A DNA stretch of 48,166 nucleotides from Actinomycetes bacterium. Lineage in GTDB: Bacteria; Actinomycetota; Acidimicrobiia; Acidimicrobiales; RAAP-2. The stretch is from the NCBI GenBank assembly GCA_021779735.1, contig JAJYAC010000008.1, positions 1 to 48,166 on the forward strand. Direction: 5' to 3'. The notes under the pieces are model-generated. The model was not told where the DNA came from and searched no databases. It saw only the letters and a list, made by a program, of their open reading frames with translations. A program made the position numbers and the translations under genes. The number at the start of each line of letters is the position of its first letter. Positions within the stretch are counted from its first letter, which is position 1. Below are positions 9,464-17,548 of the stretch, one piece after another.

Positions 9464-9574
9464 AAACCCCCTTGGGTGAACCCTTCCATTGTGTCCCACC
9501 GCAGCGGGGGTCACGATCAATCGCGTTCAAGTGTGTCTGAAGGCTAGCCACCGTCCCTCGGGTGGTCAAATGTC

Positions 9575-10453
9575 TCACGAGGGCGCGCCACCGGTCACGG
9601 CCAGCGAACCCGGCACCGAGACGTCGACGATATCGCCCGGAACGAGGCGGGCGTGGGCGATCACCGAGGCAATGGACACGAACTTGGCGTGTAAGTTGCT
9701 CGCCGGGCCCAGCACGAAAGTCACGGGTGTCGTCATAGTGAGAGAGACGCTGCCCGCCGCGTTCACGCTGATCCGCGAGACCTGACGCGAGAAGGCGACC
9801 GGCAGTTGACCGGCCACGTACGCGGCCGCGCGGCCCGCCCGCCGGAAGGGCCACGTGCGTGCGCGAGGACTCTGGTAGATGAGAGTGGGCAGATTCGCCG
9901 ACAGCGGCGCCGCGCCCAGGTCGTGGCCAGCCGAGTCGACGTAGACGAGATGGTGCGTCGCGCTAAAGGCCACGGCGACCGCGGTGCGCTCGGTGACGGT
10001 CACGACGACGCGGTCCGGCCAGTGCTTGGTCAGTGCGACCGACTCGATCCAGGCGAAGCGTGACAGGCGCTGGTTCAGCGTGGCCGCGCTCACGTCAATG
10101 ATCGGCGGGTGGCTCGACAGGCCCGACGCGGCGATCACCGCCGCGGACGTCTCGTGGCGCGCCCCCACCACGCTCACGTAGCGCACGCGAAAGAGCGACG
10201 AACGTACGACCCACTCTCCCCCGCTCACCAGGATAATTGCTAGGGTCACCAGACCGAGTATCACCATCACCGCTCGCCGGCGAGGCGAACGAGACCGCCG
10301 GACCCTGGGCGATGAGCCACGCACGCGAGCCTCGGCGCGCGGGCGCGGCGAGCGCTCTCGACGGCGAACCTTCTTCGGCCCGCGAGTGGTCGTCGCGCGC
10401 GCCCCATCACGACGCGACGAGCCCGAGGACGCCACGGGAGGACGCCGACTCAC
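9575..10453 (-). CDS. ftsQ: Cell division protein FtsQ (POTRA domain)
   Basis: 292 residues: a very basic N-terminal cytoplasmic tail (about 1-60), one membrane span (about 62-83), a POTRA domain beginning FRVRYVSVVGARHETSAAVI, and the FtsQ beta domain with RFAWIESVALTKHWPDRVVV. It links the cytoplasmic and periplasmic parts of the divisome. GTG overlaps the murB stop as GTGA. Confidence 0.93.
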   Translation of the reverse strand: MSRRPPVASSGSSRRDGARATTTRGPKKVRRRERSPRPRAEARVRGSSPRVRRSRSPRRRAVMVILGLVTLAIILVSGGEWVVRSSLFRVRYVSVVGARHETSAAVIAASGLSSHPPIIDVSAATLNQRLSRFAWIESVALTKHWPDRVVVTVTERTAVAVAFSATHHLVYVDSAGHDLGAAPLSANLPTLIYQSPRARTWPFRRAGRAAAYVAGQLPVAFSRQVSRISVNAAGSVSLTMTTPVTFVLGPASNLHAKFVSIASVIAHARLVPGDIVDVSVPGSLAVTGGAPS

Positions 10454-11358
10454 CGAGCCACCTCGAATCCCACCAGCCGATGCTCGAGAGCCAACGCGAC
10501 GCCGGTGGCCGCCAAGACCCGCTCGGACACCTCGCGCGTGAGCGCGTACACGTCGCTGGCTCGCCCGCCCTCGTCCACCTGGATGAAGTTCGCGTGCTTC
10601 TCACTGACCCTCGCGCTGCCGTGGCGCAGGCCCTTGGCGCCCACCGCGTCGATGAGTCGACCGGCGGAGTCGCCCGGCGGGTTGCGAAAGACGCTGCCGG
10701 CGTTGGCCCCACCCGGCTGGTTCGCCCGGCGCCACGCGACGATCTCTCGAATCTTGGCGGTGGCGGCCCCGGCGTCGCCGTGTCGCAGGCGACAGGTCAC
10801 CTCCACGACGACGTCGCCCGCGACGAGGGCGCTCTCGCGATAGCCAAAGCGCAGGTCCCGCGCGTCGAGGCTCGTCAGGCCGTTTCGCCACAGGCGCACG
10901 GACGACACCGACGCCGCCATGTCCGAGCCGTGGCCCCCCGCGTTCATGGCGACGGCGCCCCCGAAGGTTCCCGGCACCCCCACCGCCCACTCGAATCCGA
11001 CGACACCCGCGCTCGCGAGACGCCTCGCCGCCACCGGCAGATCGAGCGCCGCGCCGGCGGTGACGAGAACCTCGTGCGCCTCGTCTCGCCAGGACAGCTG
11101 GGAAAATCCCACGCCCAAGCGCACCGCCACCACGTCGTGCTCGCCGTCGGCGACCAAGAGGTTCGAGCCGTTTCCCACCATGAGAAGCGGCAGGCCACAG
11201 TCTTGCCACAGTGGCGCCAGCTCGGCCAGGTCCTCGGGCGTGTCGAGGGTGACGAGTACCCGCGCCGCTCCCCCGACGCGATACGTCGTCAGTGGGCCGA
11301 TCGGCGCGTGCTCGGCGACGCGCGCGGCGCCGACGCGAACGAGGTCCGCGAGGCTCAC
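10450..11358 (-). CDS. murB: UDP-N-acetylenolpyruvoylglucosamine reductase
   Basis: 302 residues. FAD-dependent enzyme that makes UDP-MurNAc. The FAD fold shows LLMVGNGSNLLVAD and VGVPGTFGGAVAMNAG; the active-site region NAGSVFRNPPGDSAGRLID carries the catalytic serine, and SEKHANFIQ is near the C terminus. The short form resembles type II MurB. GTG start overlaps the murC stop (GTGA). Confidence 0.95.
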   Translation of the reverse strand: MSLADLVRVGAARVAEHAPIGPLTTYRVGGAARVLVTLDTPEDLAELAPLWQDCGLPLLMVGNGSNLLVADGEHDVVAVRLGVGFSQLSWRDEAHEVLVTAGAALDLPVAARRLASAGVVGFEWAVGVPGTFGGAVAMNAGGHGSDMAASVSSVRLWRNGLTSLDARDLRFGYRESALVAGDVVVEVTCRLRHGDAGAATAKIREIVAWRRANQPGGANAGSVFRNPPGDSAGRLIDAVGAKGLRHGSARVSEKHANFIQVDEGGRASDVYALTREVSERVLAATGVALALEHRLVGFEVAR

Positions 11359-12701
11359 GGGGCCACCAGGGTGCTCGCCAGCGAGCCCACGTCGCCCGCG
11401 CCCACGAGCACGAGCGCGTCACCCGACGCGTCTAGTGCCCCGAGGGCGTCCACCACGTCACTGAGGTCGGCCACGTACGTACAGTGTGCGTCGGGGTGCG
11501 CACGAGTGATCGCCTCGAGGACCAGGCGACCGCTCACGCCACCCGGGTTCTCTTCGCTGGCGGCGTAAACGTCGGTGACGATCACGCGCGACGCGTCCAC
11601 GAAAGAGTCCGCGAAGGCGTCGGCCAAACGCTCGGTGCGGCTGTAGCGATGGGGCTGAAAGACCACGGTCACGTCGGCGTAGCCCGCCGCCCGCGCGCCC
11701 GCGAGGGCGGCGCGCACTTCCCCGGGCAGGTGCGCGTAGTCCTCGTAGACGTCGGCGTCACGCCAGCGCCCGCGGTACTCAAAGCGTCGCGGCGCCCCCA
11801 CGAACCGCGCGAGACCCTCGACGATGGCCGTCGACGCGATCCCGCTCTCGTGAGCCAAGACGGCGACCACCGCGGCGTCGGCCACGTTGTGAGCCCCGGT
11901 CACGGCGAGGTGGATCGTGAGGCGCTCGGGTCCCTCGAGCGTGAACGAGGACTTCTGACGCGACAGAGCGACGTCGCGCACGCGCCAGTCCTGCTCGTCA
12001 GTTCCCACCCACACGACGTCGCGGGCTACGAGGGCGCCCACGCGTCGGGTGCCTCGCTCATCCCACGCCACCACGGGTCCCGTGGTGCGCTCGAGGAGTC
12101 GGGCGAAGGCCGACTCGAGGTGATCCGCGGTGCCGTAGTGGTCGAGGTGGTCCGCTTCGACGTTGAGCAGGCCCAGCGCGACGGGAGCGAGCCGCTCGAA
12201 AGTCCCGTAGCTCTCGTCGACCTCGAGCACGAGGCCGTCGGGCCCCCAGTGACCGTTAGCGCCGAGTCCGGTGACGTCGGCACCCACCAGACGCGAGGGG
12301 TCGCGACCCGCTGCGGCAAGGACGTGCGACATCATCGAGGTGGCGGTCGTCTTACCGTGCGTGCCGGTGAGGCCAATGGTCGCTTGCTGGTCGACCAGGT
12401 CCGCGAGGGCCTCGGCGCGCGAGACGAGGGTCGCCCCGCGCGCGGCCGCCTCCACCAACTCGACGTTGTCACTGGCGATCGCCGGGGACCACGTGATCAC
12501 GTCGTACTCGTCACGACCACCCGCGTGACCGACTCGCACGTGGATCCCGGAGGCGGCGAGGGCCCCCAGCACGGGCGAGTCGTGAGCGTCTGAGCCGCTC
12601 ACCACACACCCGCGTTCGTGAAGGAGGCGGGCGAGTCCGCTCATGCCGGCACCGCCCACTCCCACGACGTGCACTCGAGTGCCCTCACGAAACACGCTCA
12701 C
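11355..12701 (-). CDS. murC: UDP-N-acetylmuramate--L-alanine ligase
   Basis: 448 residues. Adds L-Ala to UDP-MurNAc. N-terminal Rossmann motif VHVVGVGGAGMSGLARLL, ATP-binding LTGTHGKTTATSMM, central-domain NVEADHLDHY, and C-terminal YEDYAHLPGEVRAAL with FQPHRYSRTERL are all canonical. The GTG at 12699-12701 overlaps the murG stop as GTGA and puts the Rossmann motif close to the N terminus; the frame stays open another 100 codons upstream, but that part is arginine-rich antisense-like sequence inside murG. Confidence 0.95.
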   Translation of the reverse strand: MSVFREGTRVHVVGVGGAGMSGLARLLHERGCVVSGSDAHDSPVLGALAASGIHVRVGHAGGRDEYDVITWSPAIASDNVELVEAAARGATLVSRAEALADLVDQQATIGLTGTHGKTTATSMMSHVLAAAGRDPSRLVGADVTGLGANGHWGPDGLVLEVDESYGTFERLAPVALGLLNVEADHLDHYGTADHLESAFARLLERTTGPVVAWDERGTRRVGALVARDVVWVGTDEQDWRVRDVALSRQKSSFTLEGPERLTIHLAVTGAHNVADAAVVAVLAHESGIASTAIVEGLARFVGAPRRFEYRGRWRDADVYEDYAHLPGEVRAALAGARAAGYADVTVVFQPHRYSRTERLADAFADSFVDASRVIVTDVYAASEENPGGVSGRLVLEAITRAHPDAHCTYVADLSDVVDALGALDASGDALVLVGAGDVGSLASTLVAP

Positions 12702-13813
12702 GCGAGTCCACCAACCTCGCGGACAACGTCGGCAATGGCCGCGGCGGCCCGGGGCCTGGCCAGTCGCCGCGCGCTCTCTCCCATTGCCTCGAAACGGCGA
12801 CTGGCCATCAGCGCCCCCAGTGCCGCGGCAACGCTCTCGGCGTTCACGTCGGCGTCCTCGAGGATGAGCGCGCCGCCCACCTCCTCGAGACGTCGAGCAT
12901 TGGATCCCTGGTGGTCGCCGGGGGCGCCGGGCAGTGGCACGAGGATCGCGGCGACGCCGACCGCGGCCAGTTCGGCCACCGTCGTCGCGCCCGCGCGGCA
13001 CAGCGCGATGTCGGCGACCGCCCAGAGGGGGGCCATCTCGGCGAAGTCAATGATGCGATAGTCCAGGCCCTCAAGCGGAACAGCCGCCGCACGCACCCGG
13101 GCTGCGTCGCGACGACCCGTCACGTGCACGATGGTGACGTCACGTCGATCCCGCCAGGTCGCCGCCAGCGCGCTGACGGCGTCGTTGACCGACCGCGCAC
13201 CGAGTGAACCGGTCATGACCACCACGACCACCCGGTCCTCGTCGATGGGCGGCGCGAATCGCGCGCGGGCGCGGCGACGCGACTCGTCGTCGCGTGAGAG
13301 CGCGAGGATTTCGGGCCTCAGGGGCACGCCGGTCTCGACGTCTCGAGGAGTCGTGGGTCCCGCCGGCACGCAGCGCACCGCGGCGAAACGCGTGAGGACT
13401 CGCTGGGTGGCCCCCGGCGTCGCGTCGAGGTCCACCACGACGAGGGGTCGGCGCCACAGCACCGCCGAGAGACCCGCCGGCAGGGCCGCGTACCCCCCGA
13501 AGGACACCACGACGCTCGGGCGCCACGCCGCGAAGAGCCACAGCGCGCGCAACGTGGCGGCCCCCAGACCCACCAGCGCCCGCGCGTTCTGGAGGAGGGC
13601 GCCTGGGACGAACGAGCGGCGCAACCCACGACCGGGCAGGGTGACGAGCTCGACCTCGCCCGCGCCCAGGAGGGATCGCTCCTGACCACGTCGACTGCCC
13701 ACGTAGATCAGCGAGGACGCCGCCACGCCGCTATCGATCAGGGCCCGCGCGACGGCCGTCATGGGGAAGATGTGGCCACCGGTGCCGCCCCCGGCGAGGA
13801 CGACGCGCGTCAT
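12698..13813 (-). CDS. murG: UDP-GlcNAc:lipid I transferase MurG (divergent acceptor/nucleotide motif)
   Basis: 371 residues, GT28 family; makes lipid II at the inner membrane face. GGGTGGHIFP (8-17), VVVSFGGYAALPAG (101-114), CRAGATTVAELAAVG and PGDHQGSNARRLEE fit MurG. Two normally near-invariant stretches differ: the HEQN motif reads VDLD (127-130), the following GLTN-type asparagine is Gln, and GSQGA reads GSLGA. Position between ftsW and murC makes MurG function very likely despite this. ATG shares a base with the ftsW stop (TGATG). Confidence 0.93.
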   Translation of the reverse strand: MTRVVLAGGGTGGHIFPMTAVARALIDSGVAASSLIYVGSRRGQERSLLGAGEVELVTLPGRGLRRSFVPGALLQNARALVGLGAATLRALWLFAAWRPSVVVSFGGYAALPAGLSAVLWRRPLVVVDLDATPGATQRVLTRFAAVRCVPAGPTTPRDVETGVPLRPEILALSRDDESRRRARARFAPPIDEDRVVVVVMTGSLGARSVNDAVSALAATWRDRRDVTIVHVTGRRDAARVRAAAVPLEGLDYRIIDFAEMAPLWAVADIALCRAGATTVAELAAVGVAAILVPLPGAPGDHQGSNARRLEEVGGALILEDADVNAESVAAALGALMASRRFEAMGESARRLARPRAAAAIADVVREVGGLA

Positions 13814-15111
13814 CAGCGACCTCGCGGATGCCCGTAGCGATCACGGCCCGGCGACGACTCAGCGCCGCGGACGTCACGGTGGGCCACGGTCTGTTCGCGA
13901 ATGGTGACGTCACCGGCGCGGCTGCGGTCGTGCGCAACGTTGTAGAGCAGTCCCACCGCTGCCAACTCCGTAATGAGAGCGGTGCCTCCGTAGGAGAAGA
14001 ACGGCAGAGGGATGCCGGTCACCGCCCACCAGCCGACCACCGAGAAGATGTTGATGATCGCCTCGAGGGTGATCCACGTGGTGATGCCCACCGCGAGCAA
14101 CTGATAGACGGGATTCGTGCACTGACCCGCCACGCGAAGACCCGCGAACAAGAACCACACGAATAGTCCCAACACGACGAGGGCCCCGATGTAGCCCAAC
14201 TCCTCGCCCACGATCGTAAAGATGAAGTCCGTGTGAGGGTTGGGTAGCAGTCCCCACTTCTCGCGACTGTGGCCCAGACCCAGTCCGGTGAGCCCCCCGG
14301 TGCCGAGTCCGATCTTGGACTGTATGAGTTGGTATCCCCCGCCGAGGGGATCGTGCGTGGGGTGAAGGAAGGAGAAGAAGCGCGCGGCCGCGTACGGCTT
14401 GGCCTTCATGTAGAGGGCGAAGACGATAAGACCACCACCAGCGATGCGAGCGAGGAGTTTACGCGAGAGGCCCGCGATCGCCAGCATGACAAAGGCAATG
14501 GCGAGCACGACCGAGGACGTGCCGATATCGGGCTCGAGGATGATGAGACCCGCGCCCAGGGTCACCGGCACGGTGCCAAAGAACAGCTGACGGGCGCGAC
14601 CGAGTTCGTTGTGGTGACGCTGCACGAGCCACGCGACGTAGAGCACGGTGAGGAGTTTGAAGAGCTCCGAGGGTTGGAGGTTGATCAACTTGAGGTTGAG
14701 CCAGCGCTTGCCGCCGTTGGCCGACACGCCGACCGCCTCGACCGCGACAAGTAGTCCGATTCCCGCGTACGTCAGCTGGCGCGCGTAGCGCACGAGCAGA
14801 TCCAGTCGAATTCGCGCCATGAGATAGAGCGCCACGAGGCCAAAGACCAGGTAGGCGCCGTCACGAATGAGCAGCGCGAAGGAACTCGCGCCGTTGGCGC
14901 TCGACTGACCCTCGCTCGCCGAGGCGAGCGCGATGGTGCCGTACGTGAGGAGGAGAGTCGTCACCACGAGAACCATGCGGCCATTCGCGTCACCGCGCGG
15001 CAGAGGATGGAAGAGCCAGGCGGTGCGGGCTGCGGGTGCGGGGGCCGACTCGCGGGTCACCCGCTCGCGCGGCGCCCTTACGAGACGGGCGCGGGTGCTC
15101 GTGCGCGCCAT
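13813..15111 (-). CDS. ftsW: SEDS glycosyltransferase FtsW
   Basis: 432 residues with about ten membrane segments. A basic N-terminal tail of some 45 residues precedes the first span. SEDS signatures include KRWLNLKLINLQPSELFKL, LEPDIGTSSV, HTDFIFTIVGEELGYIG and the C-terminal PLPFFSYGGTALI. It polymerises lipid II at the septum together with FtsI. ATG at 15109-15111 shares one base with the mraY stop; the frame remains open upstream but overlaps mraY. murD, usually between mraY and ftsW, is absent. Confidence 0.95.
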   Translation of the reverse strand: MARTSTRARLVRAPRERVTRESAPAPAARTAWLFHPLPRGDANGRMVLVVTTLLLTYGTIALASASEGQSSANGASSFALLIRDGAYLVFGLVALYLMARIRLDLLVRYARQLTYAGIGLLVAVEAVGVSANGGKRWLNLKLINLQPSELFKLLTVLYVAWLVQRHHNELGRARQLFFGTVPVTLGAGLIILEPDIGTSSVVLAIAFVMLAIAGLSRKLLARIAGGGLIVFALYMKAKPYAAARFFSFLHPTHDPLGGGYQLIQSKIGLGTGGLTGLGLGHSREKWGLLPNPHTDFIFTIVGEELGYIGALVVLGLFVWFLFAGLRVAGQCTNPVYQLLAVGITTWITLEAIINIFSVVGWWAVTGIPLPFFSYGGTALITELAAVGLLYNVAHDRSRAGDVTIREQTVAHRDVRGAESSPGRDRYGHPRGR

Positions 15112-16145
15112 CAGACGACCTTCGCGATCTTGAGGAAGTCGCCGTAGAAGATGCCCAGTGCGAGTGCGGCCAGCAGACCCGCGAGGATCCAGAAGCGGAT
15201 GATGACCGTCGTTTCGGGCCAGCCCTTCATCTCGAAGTGGTGGTGAAAGGGTGTCAAACGAAAAATGCGTCGTCCCCAGACGCGGTAGCTCACGACCTGG
15301 AGAATCACCGACGCGGTCTCGGCAACAAAGAGTCCTCCGAGTACGACGAGGAGTAAATCGAGGTTCATCAGCAGGCAGAGCGCCCCGAGGCCCGTACCCA
15401 CCGCGAGGGACCCCGTGTCGCCCATCATGATGCGCGCCGGCGGCGCGTTCCACCAGAGAAAGCCCAAACACCCGCCGACGAGGGCGACCGCCACGAGGCC
15501 CAGGTCTAAGGCGCTGTGCAGGTGGTAGTAGTGAAAGTGACGGAACTGCCAGTAGCCGATGATCGACAGAACGCCGAAGTCAAAGGTCGCCGAACCGGCC
15601 GCCAGGCCGTCGAGTCCGTCGGTCAAGTTGACCGCATTCGACGTGGCCACGATCACCACGACGGCGAGCAGTAGCCACCCCGACACGGTGAGATTCCACC
15701 CCGGGAGCGACAGGCGCGTGAAGGACAGGTTCGTCGACGTGCGCACCCAGTAGATCGCCAGTAGGGCGAACGCCCCGGCGATGAGGAGTTGGCCGGCGAG
15801 CTTGCCCCGCTTGTTGAGACCGAGGTTTCGTTCGTTACGAATACCGATGTAGTCGTCGACGAATCCCAAGAGACCCGAAGCGATTGTGACCGCCATGGCG
15901 AGCACACCCGCCCTCGTGAAGCTGACGTACGTCGCGACGTGGCCCATGAGATATCCCACGACCGCCGCTGCGACGATGATGACTCCACCCATCGTCGGCG
16001 TGCCGGCCTTGGCCTGGTGGGTCGCCGGCACGTCCTCTCGAATGCGCTGACCTATCGAGCGACTGCGCAGGAAACGAATCCACAGCGGCGTCGCGAGCAA
16101 CGAGCACAAGAACGCGACGCCCCCTGACTCCATGAGACTCAACAC
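15111..16145 (-). CDS. mraY: Phospho-MurNAc-pentapeptide transferase MraY
   Basis: 344 residues, ten membrane segments; makes lipid I. Family motifs: AGTPTMGGVI, FVDDYIGI with the two aspartates, NAVNLTDGLDGLAAG, MGDTGSLAVG and the histidine cluster PFHHHFE. GTG at 16145 overlaps the murE stop by seven bases; an in-frame ATG at 16133 is the alternative. murF, usually between murE and mraY, is absent. Confidence 0.95.
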   Translation of the reverse strand: MLSLMESGGVAFLCSLLATPLWIRFLRSRSIGQRIREDVPATHQAKAGTPTMGGVIIVAAAVVGYLMGHVATYVSFTRAGVLAMAVTIASGLLGFVDDYIGIRNERNLGLNKRGKLAGQLLIAGAFALLAIYWVRTSTNLSFTRLSLPGWNLTVSGWLLLAVVVIVATSNAVNLTDGLDGLAAGSATFDFGVLSIIGYWQFRHFHYYHLHSALDLGLVAVALVGGCLGFLWWNAPPARIMMGDTGSLAVGTGLGALCLLMNLDLLLVVLGGLFVAETASVILQVVSYRVWGRRIFRLTPFHHHFEMKGWPETTVIIRFWILAGLLAALALGIFYGDFLKIAKVV

Positions 16146-17548
16146 GGGGTCAACTCCAAGAGCTCTCGCGCGATCACCCGGTCATCAAAGGGCAGGCTCT
16201 CATCTCCAATGATCTGATAGGTCTCGTGCCCTTTACCGGCGATGACCACGACGTCTCCGGCGCGCGCGCGCGCCAGGGCTTCACCAATGGCCGCGCGCCG
16301 ATCAATTACTCGCCCCACGGACGACCCCTCAAGCACTCCCGACATGATGGCATCCATGATGGCATCCGGCGACTCGCCGCGAGGGTTATCCGAGGTCACG
16401 ATGGTGAAATCGGAGAGTTCTGAGGCGACGCGACCCATCGCTGGCCGCTTGGCGCGATCGCGCTCCCCCCCGCAGCCAAAGACCGTGGTCACCCTCGCGC
16501 TCGGCGCGAGATCGCGCACGTCGCGAAGAAGTCGCCGCAGCCCCTCGGGCGTGTGCGCGTAGTCCACCACCACGGTCCGTCCGCCTCCCGCGATCACCTC
16601 GAGGCGTCCCGCGACGGGGTGCACCGTCTCCATCGCGGCCGCGATGACGGCGTCGTGGACACCGAGCGCCGAGACGATCGCCATCGCGACCAGAGCATTG
16701 TCGACGTTGTACCCGCCGACCAACGGCGTCGCCACGGGCAGACCGCGCCAGGTGAAGTTCGTGCCCGAGAGTGTCGTCACCACGTCGCGGGCGTCCCCAC
16801 GAGACACCCGAGCCACCGGCAAACTGAGCGAGTCCGCGAGTCGCTCGCCGTAGGGATCATCAACCCAAATCACCGCACGTTGCGCGTGCTCGGCGCTGAA
16901 GAGGCGCGCCTTCGCTTCAAAGTACCTCTCCATCGTTTCGTGGTAGTCGAGATGGTCGTGACTGAGATTGGTAAATCCGGCCACGGAGAAACGCAGGCCG
17001 TCTACCCGCCCCTGGTCGAGCGCGTGGCTGGACACCTCCAGGGCGATCACCGAACGCGGCCGACCCTCGTCAAAGCCCGAGCGCAAACCGGCCAGGGTGC
17101 GCATCAACTCCGGGGGCGCCGGTGTCGTTCGTTCGTTGGTAAGGGTCCCCACGTTCGCCCCGTTCCACCCCGAGAGGCGCGCCAATTCCGCAACGAGCGT
17201 CGTGACTGTGGTCTTGCCGTTCGTGCCCGTCACTCCGACGAGGTCAACTCCCACCTCGGGATGGCCCACGATGGCCGCGCTCGCCTCCGCGAGGAGGGCA
17301 CGAATCTGGCTCGCCGGCACGACGATCACTGGCACCGACACGTTCGCGGTCACGGTAGACACCACGGCGACCGCCCCCCGCGCGACGGCCTCCTCGACGT
17401 GGGCGGCGCGGTGGTCCGCCTGTCCGGCGAGGGCGAAGAAGAGAGAGCCCGCCCGGCACTGGCGCGAGTCAATCTCCACGCTGGTGATCTCCACGTGACC
17501 GGTCGACACGTCCAAGGGCTGGTCGTCCAAGATGTCGCCGAGGTGCAT
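16139..17548 (-). CDS. murE: UDP-MurNAc-tripeptide synthetase, meso-diaminopimelate type
   Basis: 469 residues. Adds the third amino acid of the stem peptide. ATP-binding VGVTGTNGKTTVTTL, the central motif NLSHDHLDYHE, and VVDYAHTPEGLRRLL are clear. The motif SDNPRGE (DNPR) is that of enzymes specific for meso-diaminopimelate. It is the only MurE/MurF-type ligase in the cluster. ATG shares one base with the ftsI stop (TGATG). Confidence 0.95.
   Translation of the reverse strand: MHLGDILDDQPLDVSTGHVEITSVEIDSRQCRAGSLFFALAGQADHRAAHVEEAVARGAVAVVSTVTANVSVPVIVVPASQIRALLAEASAAIVGHPEVGVDLVGVTGTNGKTTVTTLVAELARLSGWNGANVGTLTNERTTPAPPELMRTLAGLRSGFDEGRPRSVIALEVSSHALDQGRVDGLRFSVAGFTNLSHDHLDYHETMERYFEAKARLFSAEHAQRAVIWVDDPYGERLADSLSLPVARVSRGDARDVVTTLSGTNFTWRGLPVATPLVGGYNVDNALVAMAIVSALGVHDAVIAAAMETVHPVAGRLEVIAGGGRTVVVDYAHTPEGLRRLLRDVRDLAPSARVTTVFGCGGERDRAKRPAMGRVASELSDFTIVTSDNPRGESPDAIMDAIMSGVLEGSSVGRVIDRRAAIGEALARARAGDVVVIAGKGHETYQIIGDESLPFDDRVIARELLELTPC

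Noticed and set aside
9464..9574. ftsZ promoter in the ftsQ-ftsZ gap
   Set aside because: TTGAAC and CACAAT-like boxes exist but not at a workable spacing, so no specific promoter is claimed.
14800..16200. Possible hidden murD or murF fragments around mraY
   Set aside because: Genes overlap directly on both sides of mraY, leaving no room; no Mur-ligase ATP motif other than those of MurE and MurC is visible.
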